The notes: generated from the letters alone by a model not told the origin. A stretch of 64,000 nucleotides of DNA from Akkermansiaceae bacterium UBA956 (GCA_002293145.1 DBCO01000015.1:89412-153411), one strand, 5' to 3'; numbered from the stretch's first letter, positions 1 through 10,075 are shown. Translations and numbers: made by a program.

Positions 1-1
1 C

Positions 2-208
2 AAGGCAACGAGCACCCAAGCCAGCATCGATCAAAACATGGTGCGGCATTTTGCCATCGAGACCAGCACTGATCTCAGCAACGACTCGTGGACATTGTTA
101 GAAAACTACGCGGACATCACAGCACAAAATCAAGGAGTGCAAGTGAATGTGCCAATTTCTCACAACAAAGCATTTTATCGTCTGAAAGTATGGCTTTCCG
201 CTGAGTAG
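2..208 (+). CDS. C-terminal end of a secreted protein (5' truncated by window)
   Basis: The reading frame is open from the window edge to TAG at 206-208, giving 68 residues. It ends in a beta-rich stretch containing SNDSWTLLENYADI and NKAFYRLKVWLSAE. This pattern, an aromatic-rich ending close to FYRLKV after a W-containing strand, is common at the C-termini of large secreted or surface proteins of Verrucomicrobia, where it probably forms a small beta-sandwich sorting or adhesion module. That family statement is from general knowledge. The rest of the protein lies outside the window, so its function cannot be named. A good intrinsic terminator follows 22 bases after the stop, which supports this being the true end of a transcription unit. 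Confidence 0.6.
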   Translation, partial: KATSTQASIDQNMVRHFAIETSTDLSNDSWTLLENYADITAQNQGVQVNVPISHNKAFYRLKVWLSAE

Positions 209-230
209 TGAGACGAATGCATGGCAAATC

Positions 231-267
231 AAAAGCAGCATTCCCTGGGTGGGCGTGCTGCTTTTTT
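231..267 (+). terminator. Rho-independent terminator
   Basis: AAAAGCAGCA (231-240) pairs perfectly with TGCTGCTTTT (256-265) around a 15-base loop, and the second arm runs into a T tract. It ends the truncated gene at 2-208. Confidence 0.8.
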
Positions 268-299
268 GTTAGGGTTGGGCTTGCAATATCTTCTTCAAA

Positions 300-446
300 C
301 CTTAGCAATGGTCGTTTCGACCTTCAGAATCGGTTTCTAATCTCGCGCAATAGCCACTCGGCCCTTCGCAATGGGTGTTTTGATCTTCTAAAGCTCAATA
401 TTGACCTACGTGATAACTATTTGGTCCTTCGAAATCGCCAACTTTT
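300..446. repeat. Seven degenerate 21-bp tandem repeats
   Basis: Units start at 300, 321, 342, 363, 384, 405 and 426. The best-conserved core is CCTTCGCAATGGG followed by a T-rich stretch. On the plus strand the units read as heptapeptides around LRNxxFD, and a frame stays open from 208 to 456, but there is no ribosome site and the frame runs through the terminator at 231-267. I therefore treat the block as a non-coding tandem repeat. Heptapeptide-coding low-complexity repeats of this style (LRN/FD-like) are seen between genes in several phyla. The rest of the gap (271-299 and 447-635) shows no gene or clear regulatory site. Confidence 0.75.
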
Positions 447-635
447 GTCAGCTTAGTTCACATTTGTAAAGTAATGAACGAGCCTCAGATGAAAAATAAT
501 CATCACAACAAATCATTGGCAGTCATGGATTTACTCAACTTTACATAAACATTCGCAAGAATTTTTTCGACAAACCTGAGTCTAGCAGAGTAATTCTAAC
601 ACGCAACCAATTGATACCCCTCATCGATAATTGTT

Positions 636-3600
636 ATGAAGCATCTCCTCCCCTCTCGGAATCGTCGTGACTCCCTCCAGTCTCCCTCTTGGCGTAGCAT
701 GTCATTACCTTGCTTTTCTCTGAAAAATTTTAGCATCGCCTTGCTTGTCAATGCCGGTTTGGTTCACATGTCGCTTTACGGCAATGTGCTTCTTACTACT
801 TTTGAGGCTCCGATCACCTCCGGCACCAATCTTTCCGCTGTATCTACTGCATGGACGGTAACGAATGGCGAAGCTAAGGTCGTGGCGGGCTCTGGCTATC
901 AAGGGACGCAAGGTGTGAAGATTACGAAGGGTGACAATGCGGAAGCGCGTATCACACGTGCCATCACATGGAACGCCGCAGAGCAGACTGCATTCATTGA
1001 TTTTCGCGTGAAGCCTGCGGCGAACGTGCAGGGTAGCAATGCCGCGATCATGGTTAATGGCTCTCAGATTGGCCTGCAAAGACAAGATGATAGCACCGAT
1101 CCCAATCAATCGAGCAAAGGTGATATTTGGGTGCTTAATGGCACAGATCGCAAATGGATCTCGGGCCCTGCAAATCTCGACGGAGGGCTTTCTTTTCCTC
1201 AGTGGTTGCTGACCCATGGACAATTCCAGTTGAATTCAGCAAAGACCGCTGCCACAGATTTTATACGTATTACGTTGCGTCAGGATTATGAGAGAAAAGT
1301 CTGGGATATCTACGTCAATGGCAACCTCACCGGTGCAGATCTGCGTTTTGAAAAACAAGGCATTCTCAATGCTCTCCATATTTTTGGCTCCTCAGCAGAC
1401 GATGTGTTTATCGACGAGCTTCAGACGCTACCGACGAATATGCTTTTCCCCGATGCGGACAAAGATGGTATTCCCGATAGTGTGGAGGTAGCCAATGGCT
1501 CGAATCCAAACGCTAAGGACCGTGATTCCATCGACCCTGTAACTGGTAAGTCATATTTGCAAAAATATTTGCAGCAACTCTGGCCAGATGATGCGCCAGC
1601 GGGCACAGGCACGTATGTGGCTACTGGCACGACCATACCGCCGTTGACCTTGCCTGAGCACTCGCCTGTCGGTGCGCTAAAGGGGAATTTTTCCGTAGGA
1701 GGTGATGGCTCTGCCACATATTCCGTTCCAATCGATCTGCCCAAGGGCACGTCAGGTATGGAACCGCAATTATCCTTAGGATATTCGAGCAATGGTGGCA
1801 ACAGCATCTGCGGTGTTGGCTTCGGTCTCTCAGGCTTACAAAGCATCTCTCGTGGTCCTTCATCGTTGAAAAAGGATGGCGTTATCGATGGCGTCGACTT
1901 TGATGAAAAGGATCGCTTCTTCCTCAATGGTGAACGCTTGGTTTGTGTCGCGGGCACTTATGGCATGGACGGTTCGATTTATCGAACAGAGATGGATGCC
2001 TACTCGCAGATCAAGCTTTTTGGAAACGCTAACAGTGGTCAAGGCTCATATTGGCAGGTGCAAACCAAAGCAGGACTCACGATTGAATTTGGCAATACCA
2101 AAGGCTCCAAAGTAACATGTCAGGGTGCTCCAGCCCCACTTTCATGGGCCGTCAATCGTGTGTTGGATGTAAAGAGCAATTATTACGATGTTCTTTATGC
2201 AGAGGGGCCTAGCGATGTAGTCATTACCAATGATGCAGCGCTCATTTTTGGGAACAATTCTATCAATTCTCATCGCGTAGCTGAGATCAAATACACAGGA
2301 AATCTAACAGCTAATGAGCTGCCATACATTACTGTTAAATTTAACTACGAGGACCGTGCAGACACAAGCTTTGCCTACAGTTACGGCATCAAGTCAGAAA
2401 GCAACAAGCGCCTATCATCCATCGAAGTCAAAACGGATTCCTATCTCAATCATACCTACCTACTTGCGTACTTGACCAGCGGACAGACCGAACGCAGTAT
2501 GTTGCAAATGTTGAGCAAATTTGTCACGGGCGGCACTGGACCGCTGGCTACTACGTTTCATTGGGATGCTCATTTGGGTAGCTTGCCAACATCCATGTGG
2601 AAAAAAGCTTCACACATTGGCTCAGGAAATTTGCCTCAATTGTATGAATATGGCAGCGGCCAAAACAATGACAGTGGCATCATTTCTTATGCTTCACTGG
2701 AAGAAAATAATACTGTCGTTCATTTGACGGGAAATGCATGGCGAGCCAAGGCAATTAACTACACTGTCACACCCAATACGAAGCTTACATTTGACTACAA
2801 AACCAGCAGTAATCCGCGTTCGGAAATTGTTGCGATTGGCTTAGATACAAACCTTACGCCAGATTCGACGAGGATTTATCAAATCGACGGATCGCAAGCG
2901 GAATACAACCAAGCCTATAAACCAGGAACTGTTCACAATGCAGGTTCTGATGGAAATTGGGTAACTGTTACCATTCCCGTCGGCTCGCACTTTAAGGGAA
3001 ATGCTTCACACCTTGCTTTGATTAACGATGATGACAATCAGGAAAACGGTATTGGTGAATGCTACTTCCGCAACATCAGAATCTATGAATCAGGGCAAAC
3101 AGAAGGCCTTATCACGTTTCAGCCAAATCAATGGGAAGTGCCCGAGTTAAGCTCTTCTACATGGGTTGATCGAGGATACAACTTCGTTGATATCAATTCT
3201 GATGGACTGATTGACATTGTGCGCAATTCAATCATTGATGCTTCTACACTGAATGTCATAAGCAGCGTTCGCCAAACTTTATTGAATCATGGTATGGGTT
3301 GGACAGAGGAAGATCAAACTTGGCAGCTCCCCAGTGGCGCTTTTTTGACCAGTAACGACGGTGACGCCACTGATACCGCCTTCAGTTACGTAAGAGGTTC
3401 ATCGACCTTCACCGACTTCAATGCAGACGGCAGACCTGACATTATGCAGCGGTCCATCATAGACAGTTGGGATGGCACAGACACCTCAATTGTGAACTTT
3501 CAATCACAAGTAAACAATGGAAACGGTTGGACGCCGACAACACTCTACTCCTATCCTTTTTCTACTCATCGTCAGTCTGGATATGCTGCCTCGACAAACA

Positions 3601-6600
3601 ATCGCTTCCGTGATTGGATAGAGACCGATCTCAATGGTGATGGATTTCCTGATCTGATCGCCAATACGTACCGTGGCACAACCAAGGGCGATATCAACCC
3701 TTCGTTCCATTACGAATCGAACTACAACAGAGCGAACGATGAATTCATGACCTTGCTCTTCAACCCATTTGCTCTAAGTTTTAACTCTTGGACAGTATCA
3801 GGGACAGCTTCCACAAATGGCACCATCACTGATCTTGGATATACCACCCCAAATGCCGCAGATCCGACACAAAAAGGCTACCTTTCTCAGGGGATTGGCA
3901 AAGATGATCTTGGCTGTGGATTGATCGACCTCAATGGAGATGGCCTCCCTGAATTGTATGCTGCTAGTAACTCTGTTACAAAAACATTCAAAAACATGGG
4001 AGATGGATGGGACTGGGTAAAGTTACCAGATAACACTTGGATATGCCATGACAAGCCTGCCATGCGCTTGCCAAAAGCCATCGTAAATGCAAGCGGCAGT
4101 TCTCAAGGATCACGACTTGTTGACCTCAATGGCGATGGCCTTCCTGATTTTTTGCGTGGGCTCAGCTCCTTTACCGGAGTTCACACTCTGCCCGGCAACC
4201 AATTGAGTGTGCATGTCAACAATGGCGATGACAGCCTCCCCGGCGTGGGAGCCATGTTTACTTCCATAACCTCAGCAGTCGGGCAGAACTGGCTCACCCC
4301 TTATACCTTGGATTGGGACGGCAGCGGTATTGACAACTTTGGTAACGAACTCGCTGACATTAACGGTGACGGACTCACCGATTTGATCTTTTCCTCCAAC
4401 TACGTCAATAAATCCTATCTCAATACGGGCACTAATTTTGCTGACAAAACGGCATACGCTTTCCCCGCAGGCGTAAGAATTTGTTCAACTACTGGTCAAC
4501 TCGACAACAAGCGCAGAAACGCACGCCTTGTTGACGTTAACGGCGACGGCTTTCCTGATATCCTCGGAAACCTCAATAAAGGAGCGCCCGAAGTGTGGCT
4601 CAACGACTCCAAATCTGAAACAATTAACAAAATCGTTGATGGCTTTGGCTCTGACATCCAGATTGAATACACCCGCCTCAATGATCCCACCAACAAGCCA
4701 GGGTTCAATTCACGAGTCTATCAGAAAAACAACGGCGCATTGCCTCCAGGACAAATGGCCGTCATTGACTCACGCCTCGTCGTTTCTCGTTATTCAGCAC
4801 CAAGCTACCTCAACGGCACCAATGACCGCCGCTACACTTCCCACCGCTACGGCGATCTCCGCTATGATCGCAACAACGAATCATCAGTTGGTTTCGGCTG
4901 GGCCGAGATCAAAGACGAGCTCACGCAACAAATCACACGCACCGAGTATCGCCAAGATTTTCCTTTTGCAGGAAGCCCCTCGGTCACTCACACCAAGGTG
5001 CTCATCACCCAAGAAAACATTGATACCGCAGCTTCACACGGTTCAAGCATTTTTGAAGGCGCAACTGCTGGCTGGAAGTGCCTTACCAAAGAAACCGCTG
5101 ACTACGCACAAAAACAACCTGAACTAGGCATAGGCGGCGGAGGCTACATCTATCGCCCCGTGCAAATTGAAGCAATCAAGGAACAATATGATCTAAAGCG
5201 AAGCTCATCCGCCACAAGCCCCGAACCCTGCGGCGACTTTAAGTCCCGCACCAGAACCACACAAGCCCTCGCCGATTACGATGATTACGGCTTCCTGAGA
5301 AACTCTATTGTCGAATCTCTTGATGGCACCATCATCGCTACCTCAAGCGTTTACGATCACAACATCGATGATACCAAGTGGCATCTTGGTCGCCTCAAGG
5401 CTTCTGCTGTCGTAAAAAGCAAAATAGGCCACATGGCTATTACTAAATCCTCCAACTTTACTTATGACGCATTTGGCATGCTCAAGACCGAAACCATCGA
5501 GCCTGGTAATGCGCTCAGCGTCACCAAATCCTACACCTATGACGATTTCGGCAACATCACCCATTCCCACGTAATCGGTAAAAATTCACAAGGAAATCTC
5601 GAAACTCGTTCCAGCCAATCCATCTACGATGCACGCGGGCGCTTCGTCATCGAAGAGAAAAACCAACTCAATCACCGCGTACTTTACCATTACGATCTCA
5701 ATCGAGCCCTCCTGAAGAACACGACAGACATCAACGGGCTTGTCACCCACTTCCGCTACGATGGCTTCGGTACTCTGACCCTCACAATTCATCCCGATGG
5801 CACCCGCACCGGCGAAGTAACAGGCCAAGTTTTGAGCAATAACTCCGTCGTCCCTGCGAATCTGAATGTCCCCAACATCATCAAATACTACCGCGCCAAG
5901 CAAACATCGGGCGGTCCCGTCGGCTTCGCCTACTTTGATGCCGCTGGTCGTGAAATCCTCAGCAGATCCACCACACTGGTCAACGGCACAGCCTCAGGTG
6001 AAGCACGCTACGCCACCATCTACAGTCATAATCAATATGATGCATTCGGTCGCACTACTCATACTTCTCTGCCCTTTGCGGCCAATGAGGCTCCCATCTA
6101 CACTCAGCGCCTCGTCGATGTCCTCGGCCGCACCTACAAAACCATACACCTGAATGGCTCTTTTGATAAAGTCGATTGCTACGGAGTCGCCATGCTCAAT
6201 GGCCAGTCCACGACTTACTCTTGCGTCACCGCGTCCAATGGCCAAACACTTGAGCGCTGGGAAGATCAACACGGTCAAATGATTCAGTCCCGTGACGAGT
6301 CCGGCCTCATCACAGCATTCATCCACGATCTTGAAGGCAGATTAACCTCCGTGAAAATGGAGAACACTCCACGCTCCACACGTGCAAGCACTGATGTCCT
6401 TGCCGCAGATCACACACTTCTCCTCAGCAACAAATTCGACATCTTCGGCAACAAATCCGAAGTCTGGGAGATCAACTCGGGCACCTCCACATCCACCTAC
6501 TCCGCCCTTGGAGAAGTCGCCACCTCCACCAATGCCATGGGGCAGACCACATCGTATGAATACGATGTCCTCGGTCGCCCCACGAAAATCATTCGCCCTG

Positions 6601-9344
6601 ACGGTGAAGGCACCTTCATCAATGAATACGACACCGCTGGTGGCACTGCTGCCACAGGCAAGCCCTCCAAGATCACCGGACCTAGTGGCTACCTTGAGGA
6701 TATCGTCTATGATTCCCTCGGTCGCCCCACCTCCACCTCCAAGACCCAATTCGGCGAAACCTTCAACACCTTTACCAGTTATGATGCCCTTGGGCGAGTC
6801 AAGACTAGCACCGATGCGGGCGGACTTACCACCAGCACCCACTACGATGAACGCTACTCCATCCCGGTCAAAATCGTTCTCGCCTCGCCCCCATCCGGCA
6901 TGACCGCCCTGCCTGGCGTAGGCACCACTCTCTGGGAATCTGGCACCTACGATGCACGCGGTAACGCCCTCACCCAAAAGCTTGGCAACAACGTCAACAT
7001 CACCCAAGCTTACCAGACATCTACTGGCAACTTGCTAGGACTCAGCGCCACCCGCGCAGGTTCTCTTGTCCAAAACAAAGCCTATGCCTGGGACAGCGCA
7101 GGAAATCTCACCTCCCGCACCAACAACCACGTGAGAAATGCCAATGGCTCAGACCCCGCCATCACAAGCCTACACGAAAGCTTCGGCTACGATATCCAAA
7201 ACCGCCTCACCTCCCGCACCATCGGCAGCAATGTAGAAAACTACTCCTACGACGTCAAAGGCAACCTTCTCACCAAACCCGGTGCCGCACTCACCTACAA
7301 CAAACCAGGCCCTCACCAAGTAGGCACCGCCACCATCAAAGGAGCTGCTCGCACTTATCAATACAATACCGCAGGCTACGTCACCAGTGACAGCAAACGC
7401 AGCTTCTACTGGTCATCCTTCGGCCAATTGCGCGACCTCGTCTATACGGCGGCACCTGCCCTGCACAACCTCAGTGGCACCATGCTAGAGCTCGGCGCTG
7501 AAGTGCGTAGCCAATTCTTCTTCGATGCCACTGGCAACCGCGCGCGCCAATGGAAAACCCGCACCAGCACTGGCTCCTACAAGACCGAGAGCACCCTCTA
7601 CCTCGGCAGCTACGAGCGGGAAATCCACAGCAGCTCCGCCCATCCTAGCATTAGCGTCACCGAGCACAAACGCGTGCACCGCCACAGCCTCGGCGACATG
7701 GTTTACACCCGCACCATCACCCCCAGCACCGGCGAAACTGTGCGCCTCACTACCAAGCTCGATGACCACCTCGGCTCCACCGATGTCCTCATCACCAGCA
7801 AATGGCAAAACAACACCTTCACCCACGAAAGCACCGAATACCAGGCCTACGATCCATGGGGAGAACGCGCGACGACGACCACCGCCGTGGCCTTCCGCCA
7901 AGCCGATAGCGATCCCTTCCGCCGCTCGGCGCAAGACTATGATCGCGGCTACACCGGCCACGAAATGCTCGATGACAGCGGCATCATCCACATGAACGGC
8001 CGCCTCTACGACGCCGAGCTCGGGCGCATGCTCAGCGCCGATCCCTACGTCCAAGTCCCCGAATACAGCCAAAATTTCAACCGCTACAGCTACGTCTTAA
8101 ACAATCCCCTCAACAAAACCGACCCCACGGGATACAGTTGGCTGAGCAAAGCGTTCCATAAAATTGGAGCATGGGTGAAGGAAAACTGGCGGACAGTGGT
8201 GGCGATTGTCTTAGCAGTAGCGTTTTTCTTCATAGCTCCTGTGCTCGTTGGAGCTGTGTTGAGTGCAACTGGAGCAGTCTTCACACCTTTAGTTACGCAA
8301 GCAATTATTGGGGCAACAGCAGGATTCCTAAGTGGCGCAGCTAATGCCGCCTTAGCGGGCGGAGACCTAGGAGATGTATTGCGAGGAGGTCTAGTTGGCG
8401 CCGTCCAAGGAGCAATTAGCTCTGGGCCGCTACACTCCATGGAAGGCGCGACATCCTATGCAGGAAAAGCTGCACACGTTATTGGCCACGGTGCCACAGG
8501 CGGAGCCGCCAATGTTGCCATGGGCGGCAAATTCCAGGACGGGTTCTTATCCGCAGCTGCAGGAGCAGCTGCAACGCATACGGGCCTTTATGGTAAATTC
8601 CAAGGTTCTGGCATCGATAAAGTTGCAGGACGCACAGCCGTAGCAGCTGTGATTGGCGGAACAGCTTCTGCGTTAGGCGGCGGGAAATTTGCGAATGGAG
8701 CATGGACCGCTGCATTTCAGCATTTGTTAAATAGTGAAGCAATATTCAATAAATTACTACCTCTTGACAAGCTTGCTGCACAGGCAGCAAGCGATGTATA
8801 TGATGAAAAAACTGGAGGATTACTAGGTGGGTGGAGTGGCGCAGAATATTCAAAAGATGGTTTTTACGCAAGTTTATCGTTTAAAAATGGATATTATTTT
8901 TTGGCATTTCGCGGCACAAATATGACATCTATAGATGACTGGAGTGCAAATTTAAGTCAAGGTGTAGGCATGGAACCTGATCAATATAAACTAGCACTAA
9001 AACTGGCTCGACATGTTGTTGATGTTATAGGATCAGACAGATTAGTGATTTGTGGACATTCGCTTGGAGGCGGCCTTGCTAGCTACGCTGGAATAAATGT
9101 AAAGGTAAGTACAATTACCTTTAATGCAGCAGGATTACACAATCTCAACAAAGGATTTCTAGGTAACGATGCGTGGGGTTCATCTAAATATGTAAGAGCA
9201 CATTACATTAAGGGAGAAATACTAACTTCTGCACAAAAAATTATGGGGCCTCTTGCTGCTAATGCATTAGGCAAATCGTATTCTTATGATGGAGGTCAAG
9301 GGAATACTATAGAAAAACACGGAATGAATCAATTCTTGCCATAA
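636..9344 (+). CDS. SpvB/FG-GAP/RHS-repeat polymorphic toxin with C-terminal class-3 lipase domain
   Basis: A 2902-residue exported protein. A long basic N-region precedes a hydrophobic segment (about residues 31-55); ATG at 699 is an alternative start. Then come a LamG-like beta region, a thrombospondin-3-type calcium motif (DADKDGIPD, about 273), an SpvB-type domain (from about 350), seven FG-GAP/VCBS motifs of the DLNGDGxPD kind (about 850-1320), many YD repeats (about 1500-2400) and the RHS core ending in NPLNKTDPTGY (DPTGY at 2496-2500). After the core lie hydrophobic helices and a Gly/Ala-rich pre-toxin region ending in AFQHLLN. The last 200 residues are a class-3 lipase-like domain: FRGTN oxyanion-type strand, GHSLGG with nucleophile Ser2809, and a C-terminal His2895. 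From about 8730 onward the DNA turns markedly AT-rich, as expected for an exchanged toxin tip. The likely role is contact-dependent or secreted antibacterial lipase/phospholipase activity; substrate unknown. Confidence 0.9.
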   Translation: MKHLLPSRNRRDSLQSPSWRSMSLPCFSLKNFSIALLVNAGLVHMSLYGNVLLTTFEAPITSGTNLSAVSTAWTVTNGEAKVVAGSGYQGTQGVKITKGDNAEARITRAITWNAAEQTAFIDFRVKPAANVQGSNAAIMVNGSQIGLQRQDDSTDPNQSSKGDIWVLNGTDRKWISGPANLDGGLSFPQWLLTHGQFQLNSAKTAATDFIRITLRQDYERKVWDIYVNGNLTGADLRFEKQGILNALHIFGSSADDVFIDELQTLPTNMLFPDADKDGIPDSVEVANGSNPNAKDRDSIDPVTGKSYLQKYLQQLWPDDAPAGTGTYVATGTTIPPLTLPEHSPVGALKGNFSVGGDGSATYSVPIDLPKGTSGMEPQLSLGYSSNGGNSICGVGFGLSGLQSISRGPSSLKKDGVIDGVDFDEKDRFFLNGERLVCVAGTYGMDGSIYRTEMDAYSQIKLFGNANSGQGSYWQVQTKAGLTIEFGNTKGSKVTCQGAPAPLSWAVNRVLDVKSNYYDVLYAEGPSDVVITNDAALIFGNNSINSHRVAEIKYTGNLTANELPYITVKFNYEDRADTSFAYSYGIKSESNKRLSSIEVKTDSYLNHTYLLAYLTSGQTERSMLQMLSKFVTGGTGPLATTFHWDAHLGSLPTSMWKKASHIGSGNLPQLYEYGSGQNNDSGIISYASLEENNTVVHLTGNAWRAKAINYTVTPNTKLTFDYKTSSNPRSEIVAIGLDTNLTPDSTRIYQIDGSQAEYNQAYKPGTVHNAGSDGNWVTVTIPVGSHFKGNASHLALINDDDNQENGIGECYFRNIRIYESGQTEGLITFQPNQWEVPELSSSTWVDRGYNFVDINSDGLIDIVRNSIIDASTLNVISSVRQTLLNHGMGWTEEDQTWQLPSGAFLTSNDGDATDTAFSYVRGSSTFTDFNADGRPDIMQRSIIDSWDGTDTSIVNFQSQVNNGNGWTPTTLYSYPFSTHRQSGYAASTNNRFRDWIETDLNGDGFPDLIANTYRGTTKGDINPSFHYESNYNRANDEFMTLLFNPFALSFNSWTVSGTASTNGTITDLGYTTPNAADPTQKGYLSQGIGKDDLGCGLIDLNGDGLPELYAASNSVTKTFKNMGDGWDWVKLPDNTWICHDKPAMRLPKAIVNASGSSQGSRLVDLNGDGLPDFLRGLSSFTGVHTLPGNQLSVHVNNGDDSLPGVGAMFTSITSAVGQNWLTPYTLDWDGSGIDNFGNELADINGDGLTDLIFSSNYVNKSYLNTGTNFADKTAYAFPAGVRICSTTGQLDNKRRNARLVDVNGDGFPDILGNLNKGAPEVWLNDSKSETINKIVDGFGSDIQIEYTRLNDPTNKPGFNSRVYQKNNGALPPGQMAVIDSRLVVSRYSAPSYLNGTNDRRYTSHRYGDLRYDRNNESSVGFGWAEIKDELTQQITRTEYRQDFPFAGSPSVTHTKVLITQENIDTAASHGSSIFEGATAGWKCLTKETADYAQKQPELGIGGGGYIYRPVQIEAIKEQYDLKRSSSATSPEPCGDFKSRTRTTQALADYDDYGFLRNSIVESLDGTIIATSSVYDHNIDDTKWHLGRLKASAVVKSKIGHMAITKSSNFTYDAFGMLKTETIEPGNALSVTKSYTYDDFGNITHSHVIGKNSQGNLETRSSQSIYDARGRFVIEEKNQLNHRVLYHYDLNRALLKNTTDINGLVTHFRYDGFGTLTLTIHPDGTRTGEVTGQVLSNNSVVPANLNVPNIIKYYRAKQTSGGPVGFAYFDAAGREILSRSTTLVNGTASGEARYATIYSHNQYDAFGRTTHTSLPFAANEAPIYTQRLVDVLGRTYKTIHLNGSFDKVDCYGVAMLNGQSTTYSCVTASNGQTLERWEDQHGQMIQSRDESGLITAFIHDLEGRLTSVKMENTPRSTRASTDVLAADHTLLLSNKFDIFGNKSEVWEINSGTSTSTYSALGEVATSTNAMGQTTSYEYDVLGRPTKIIRPDGEGTFINEYDTAGGTAATGKPSKITGPSGYLEDIVYDSLGRPTSTSKTQFGETFNTFTSYDALGRVKTSTDAGGLTTSTHYDERYSIPVKIVLASPPSGMTALPGVGTTLWESGTYDARGNALTQKLGNNVNITQAYQTSTGNLLGLSATRAGSLVQNKAYAWDSAGNLTSRTNNHVRNANGSDPAITSLHESFGYDIQNRLTSRTIGSNVENYSYDVKGNLLTKPGAALTYNKPGPHQVGTATIKGAARTYQYNTAGYVTSDSKRSFYWSSFGQLRDLVYTAAPALHNLSGTMLELGAEVRSQFFFDATGNRARQWKTRTSTGSYKTESTLYLGSYEREIHSSSAHPSISVTEHKRVHRHSLGDMVYTRTITPSTGETVRLTTKLDDHLGSTDVLITSKWQNNTFTHESTEYQAYDPWGERATTTTAVAFRQADSDPFRRSAQDYDRGYTGHEMLDDSGIIHMNGRLYDAELGRMLSADPYVQVPEYSQNFNRYSYVLNNPLNKTDPTGYSWLSKAFHKIGAWVKENWRTVVAIVLAVAFFFIAPVLVGAVLSATGAVFTPLVTQAIIGATAGFLSGAANAALAGGDLGDVLRGGLVGAVQGAISSGPLHSMEGATSYAGKAAHVIGHGATGGAANVAMGGKFQDGFLSAAAGAAATHTGLYGKFQGSGIDKVAGRTAVAAVIGGTASALGGGKFANGAWTAAFQHLLNSEAIFNKLLPLDKLAAQAASDVYDEKTGGLLGGWSGAEYSKDGFYASLSFKNGYYFLAFRGTNMTSIDDWSANLSQGVGMEPDQYKLALKLARHVVDVIGSDRLVICGHSLGGGLASYAGINVKVSTITFNAAGLHNLNKGFLGNDAWGSSKYVRAHYIKGEILTSAQKIMGPLAANALGKSYSYDGGQGNTIEKHGMNQFLP

Positions 9345-9350
9345 AAAATT

Positions 9351-9776
9351 ATGTATAAAATTTATAAATATTCATTAATTTTAATTGTATTATTTAGTTC
9401 ATGCAACAAAACACTGCCTTTGAAATCAAAAATGAGCGGAACTCACGTAAAAATATTAAGATCATGCTCGCTTTTTAATGTATCAAGTGACAATAAAATA
9501 TTTGGAAACGTATCTCACCAGCTAATAGTAGACGAAGGGATTTCATCAAATCCAGCTCACAATATTCTGGTTGGTGAGACTATATTTATCGAAGGAGTTC
9601 ATAAAATTACATCTGATACTAGAGGTCCGTGGTTAGGTGTCAAAGGTCATTGGATTAGCAAGACCGGTGGTCAGATTAATTTCGTGTATTGTTGGTCTAA
9701 GGGCAGTAAATTACTTATCGCTCCATGGGAGACTGACTCATATCCAGAAACAAGAACCTTTAATGACCTTCCTTGA
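9351..9776 (+). CDS. Small lipoprotein, candidate immunity protein for the RHS-lipase
   Basis: A 141-residue protein starts 6 bases after the toxin stop and shares the AT-rich composition of the toxin tip. The N-terminus is a short signal peptide ending in a lipobox-like LFSSC, so it is probably a lipoprotein. The remainder is beta-rich with several Trp and Gly residues (for example RGPWLGVKGHW), reminiscent of small SH3-like or OB-like folds, but I do not recognise a family. Its position directly behind a polymorphic toxin, tight spacing and envelope location fit an immunity protein that neutralises a periplasm- or membrane-acting lipase. That role is inference from context only. Confidence 0.6.
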   Translation: MYKIYKYSLILIVLFSSCNKTLPLKSKMSGTHVKILRSCSLFNVSSDNKIFGNVSHQLIVDEGISSNPAHNILVGETIFIEGVHKITSDTRGPWLGVKGHWISKTGGQINFVYCWSKGSKLLIAPWETDSYPETRTFNDLP

Positions 9777-9805
9777 ATAGATTGCTAGCTCTAACTTCGG
9801 GTCAT

Positions 9806-9825
9806 CAAGCCGATAGCGATCCCTT
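9806..9825 (+). repeat. 20-bp exact duplicate of rhs core sequence
   Basis: The bases 9806-9825 repeat 7899-7918 of the rhs core exactly (the part encoding QADSDP). Here the frame hits a TAG two bases later. The copy looks like debris from a second rhs core or a displaced tip. The surrounding 9777-10010 holds no intact gene. Confidence 0.75.
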
Positions 9826-10010
9826 GTAGTGCCCCCCTGTGAGTTGTACGTAAGCGTCCTAAATTCATCCTCCTGGCGTTGCTTCGGTGGAGCGTTGGGG
9901 GCGGGCGGTTAGGCTTCAAATGGGGTCAGTCCTTGGATATGAGTATTTTTATTTTTCGTTAGATGAGATTCGGCTACTTATGCAATTTTGGAATCACGTC
10001 ATCACCCACA

Positions 10011-10061
10011 CATCATTACCAATATGATGATGTTGGCAACCGCACCTCGGTGCTGGGGGGG
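10011..10061 (+). pseudogene. RHS/YD-repeat fragment
   Basis: One frame reads HHYQYDDVGNRTSVLGG, a canonical YD-repeat signature (YxYDxxGN), with no start and no continuing repeat array. It lies 235 bases after the immunity candidate and abuts the convergent minus-strand gene. It is best explained as the remnant of another rhs tail left behind by recombination at this locus. Confidence 0.7.
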
Positions 10062-10075
10062 TGGCTCATAGTGCG

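Noticed and set aside
300..446. CRISPR-like array
   Set aside because: The repeats are back to back at 21 bases with no unique spacers, and no cas genes are in the window.
6342..8072. Long open frames on the minus strand inside the rhs gene
   Set aside because: They are antisense shadows of the compositionally biased YD-repeat region, have Gly/Ala/Val-rich random-looking products, and lie fully inside a well-supported gene.
9919..9955. GGGGTCAGTCCTTGG-like phrase, echoed at 24702 (TGGGGTCAGT)
   Set aside because: Resembles flanks of IS200/REP-transposase elements, but only about ten bases are shared between the two sites and no transposase or second end is seen.
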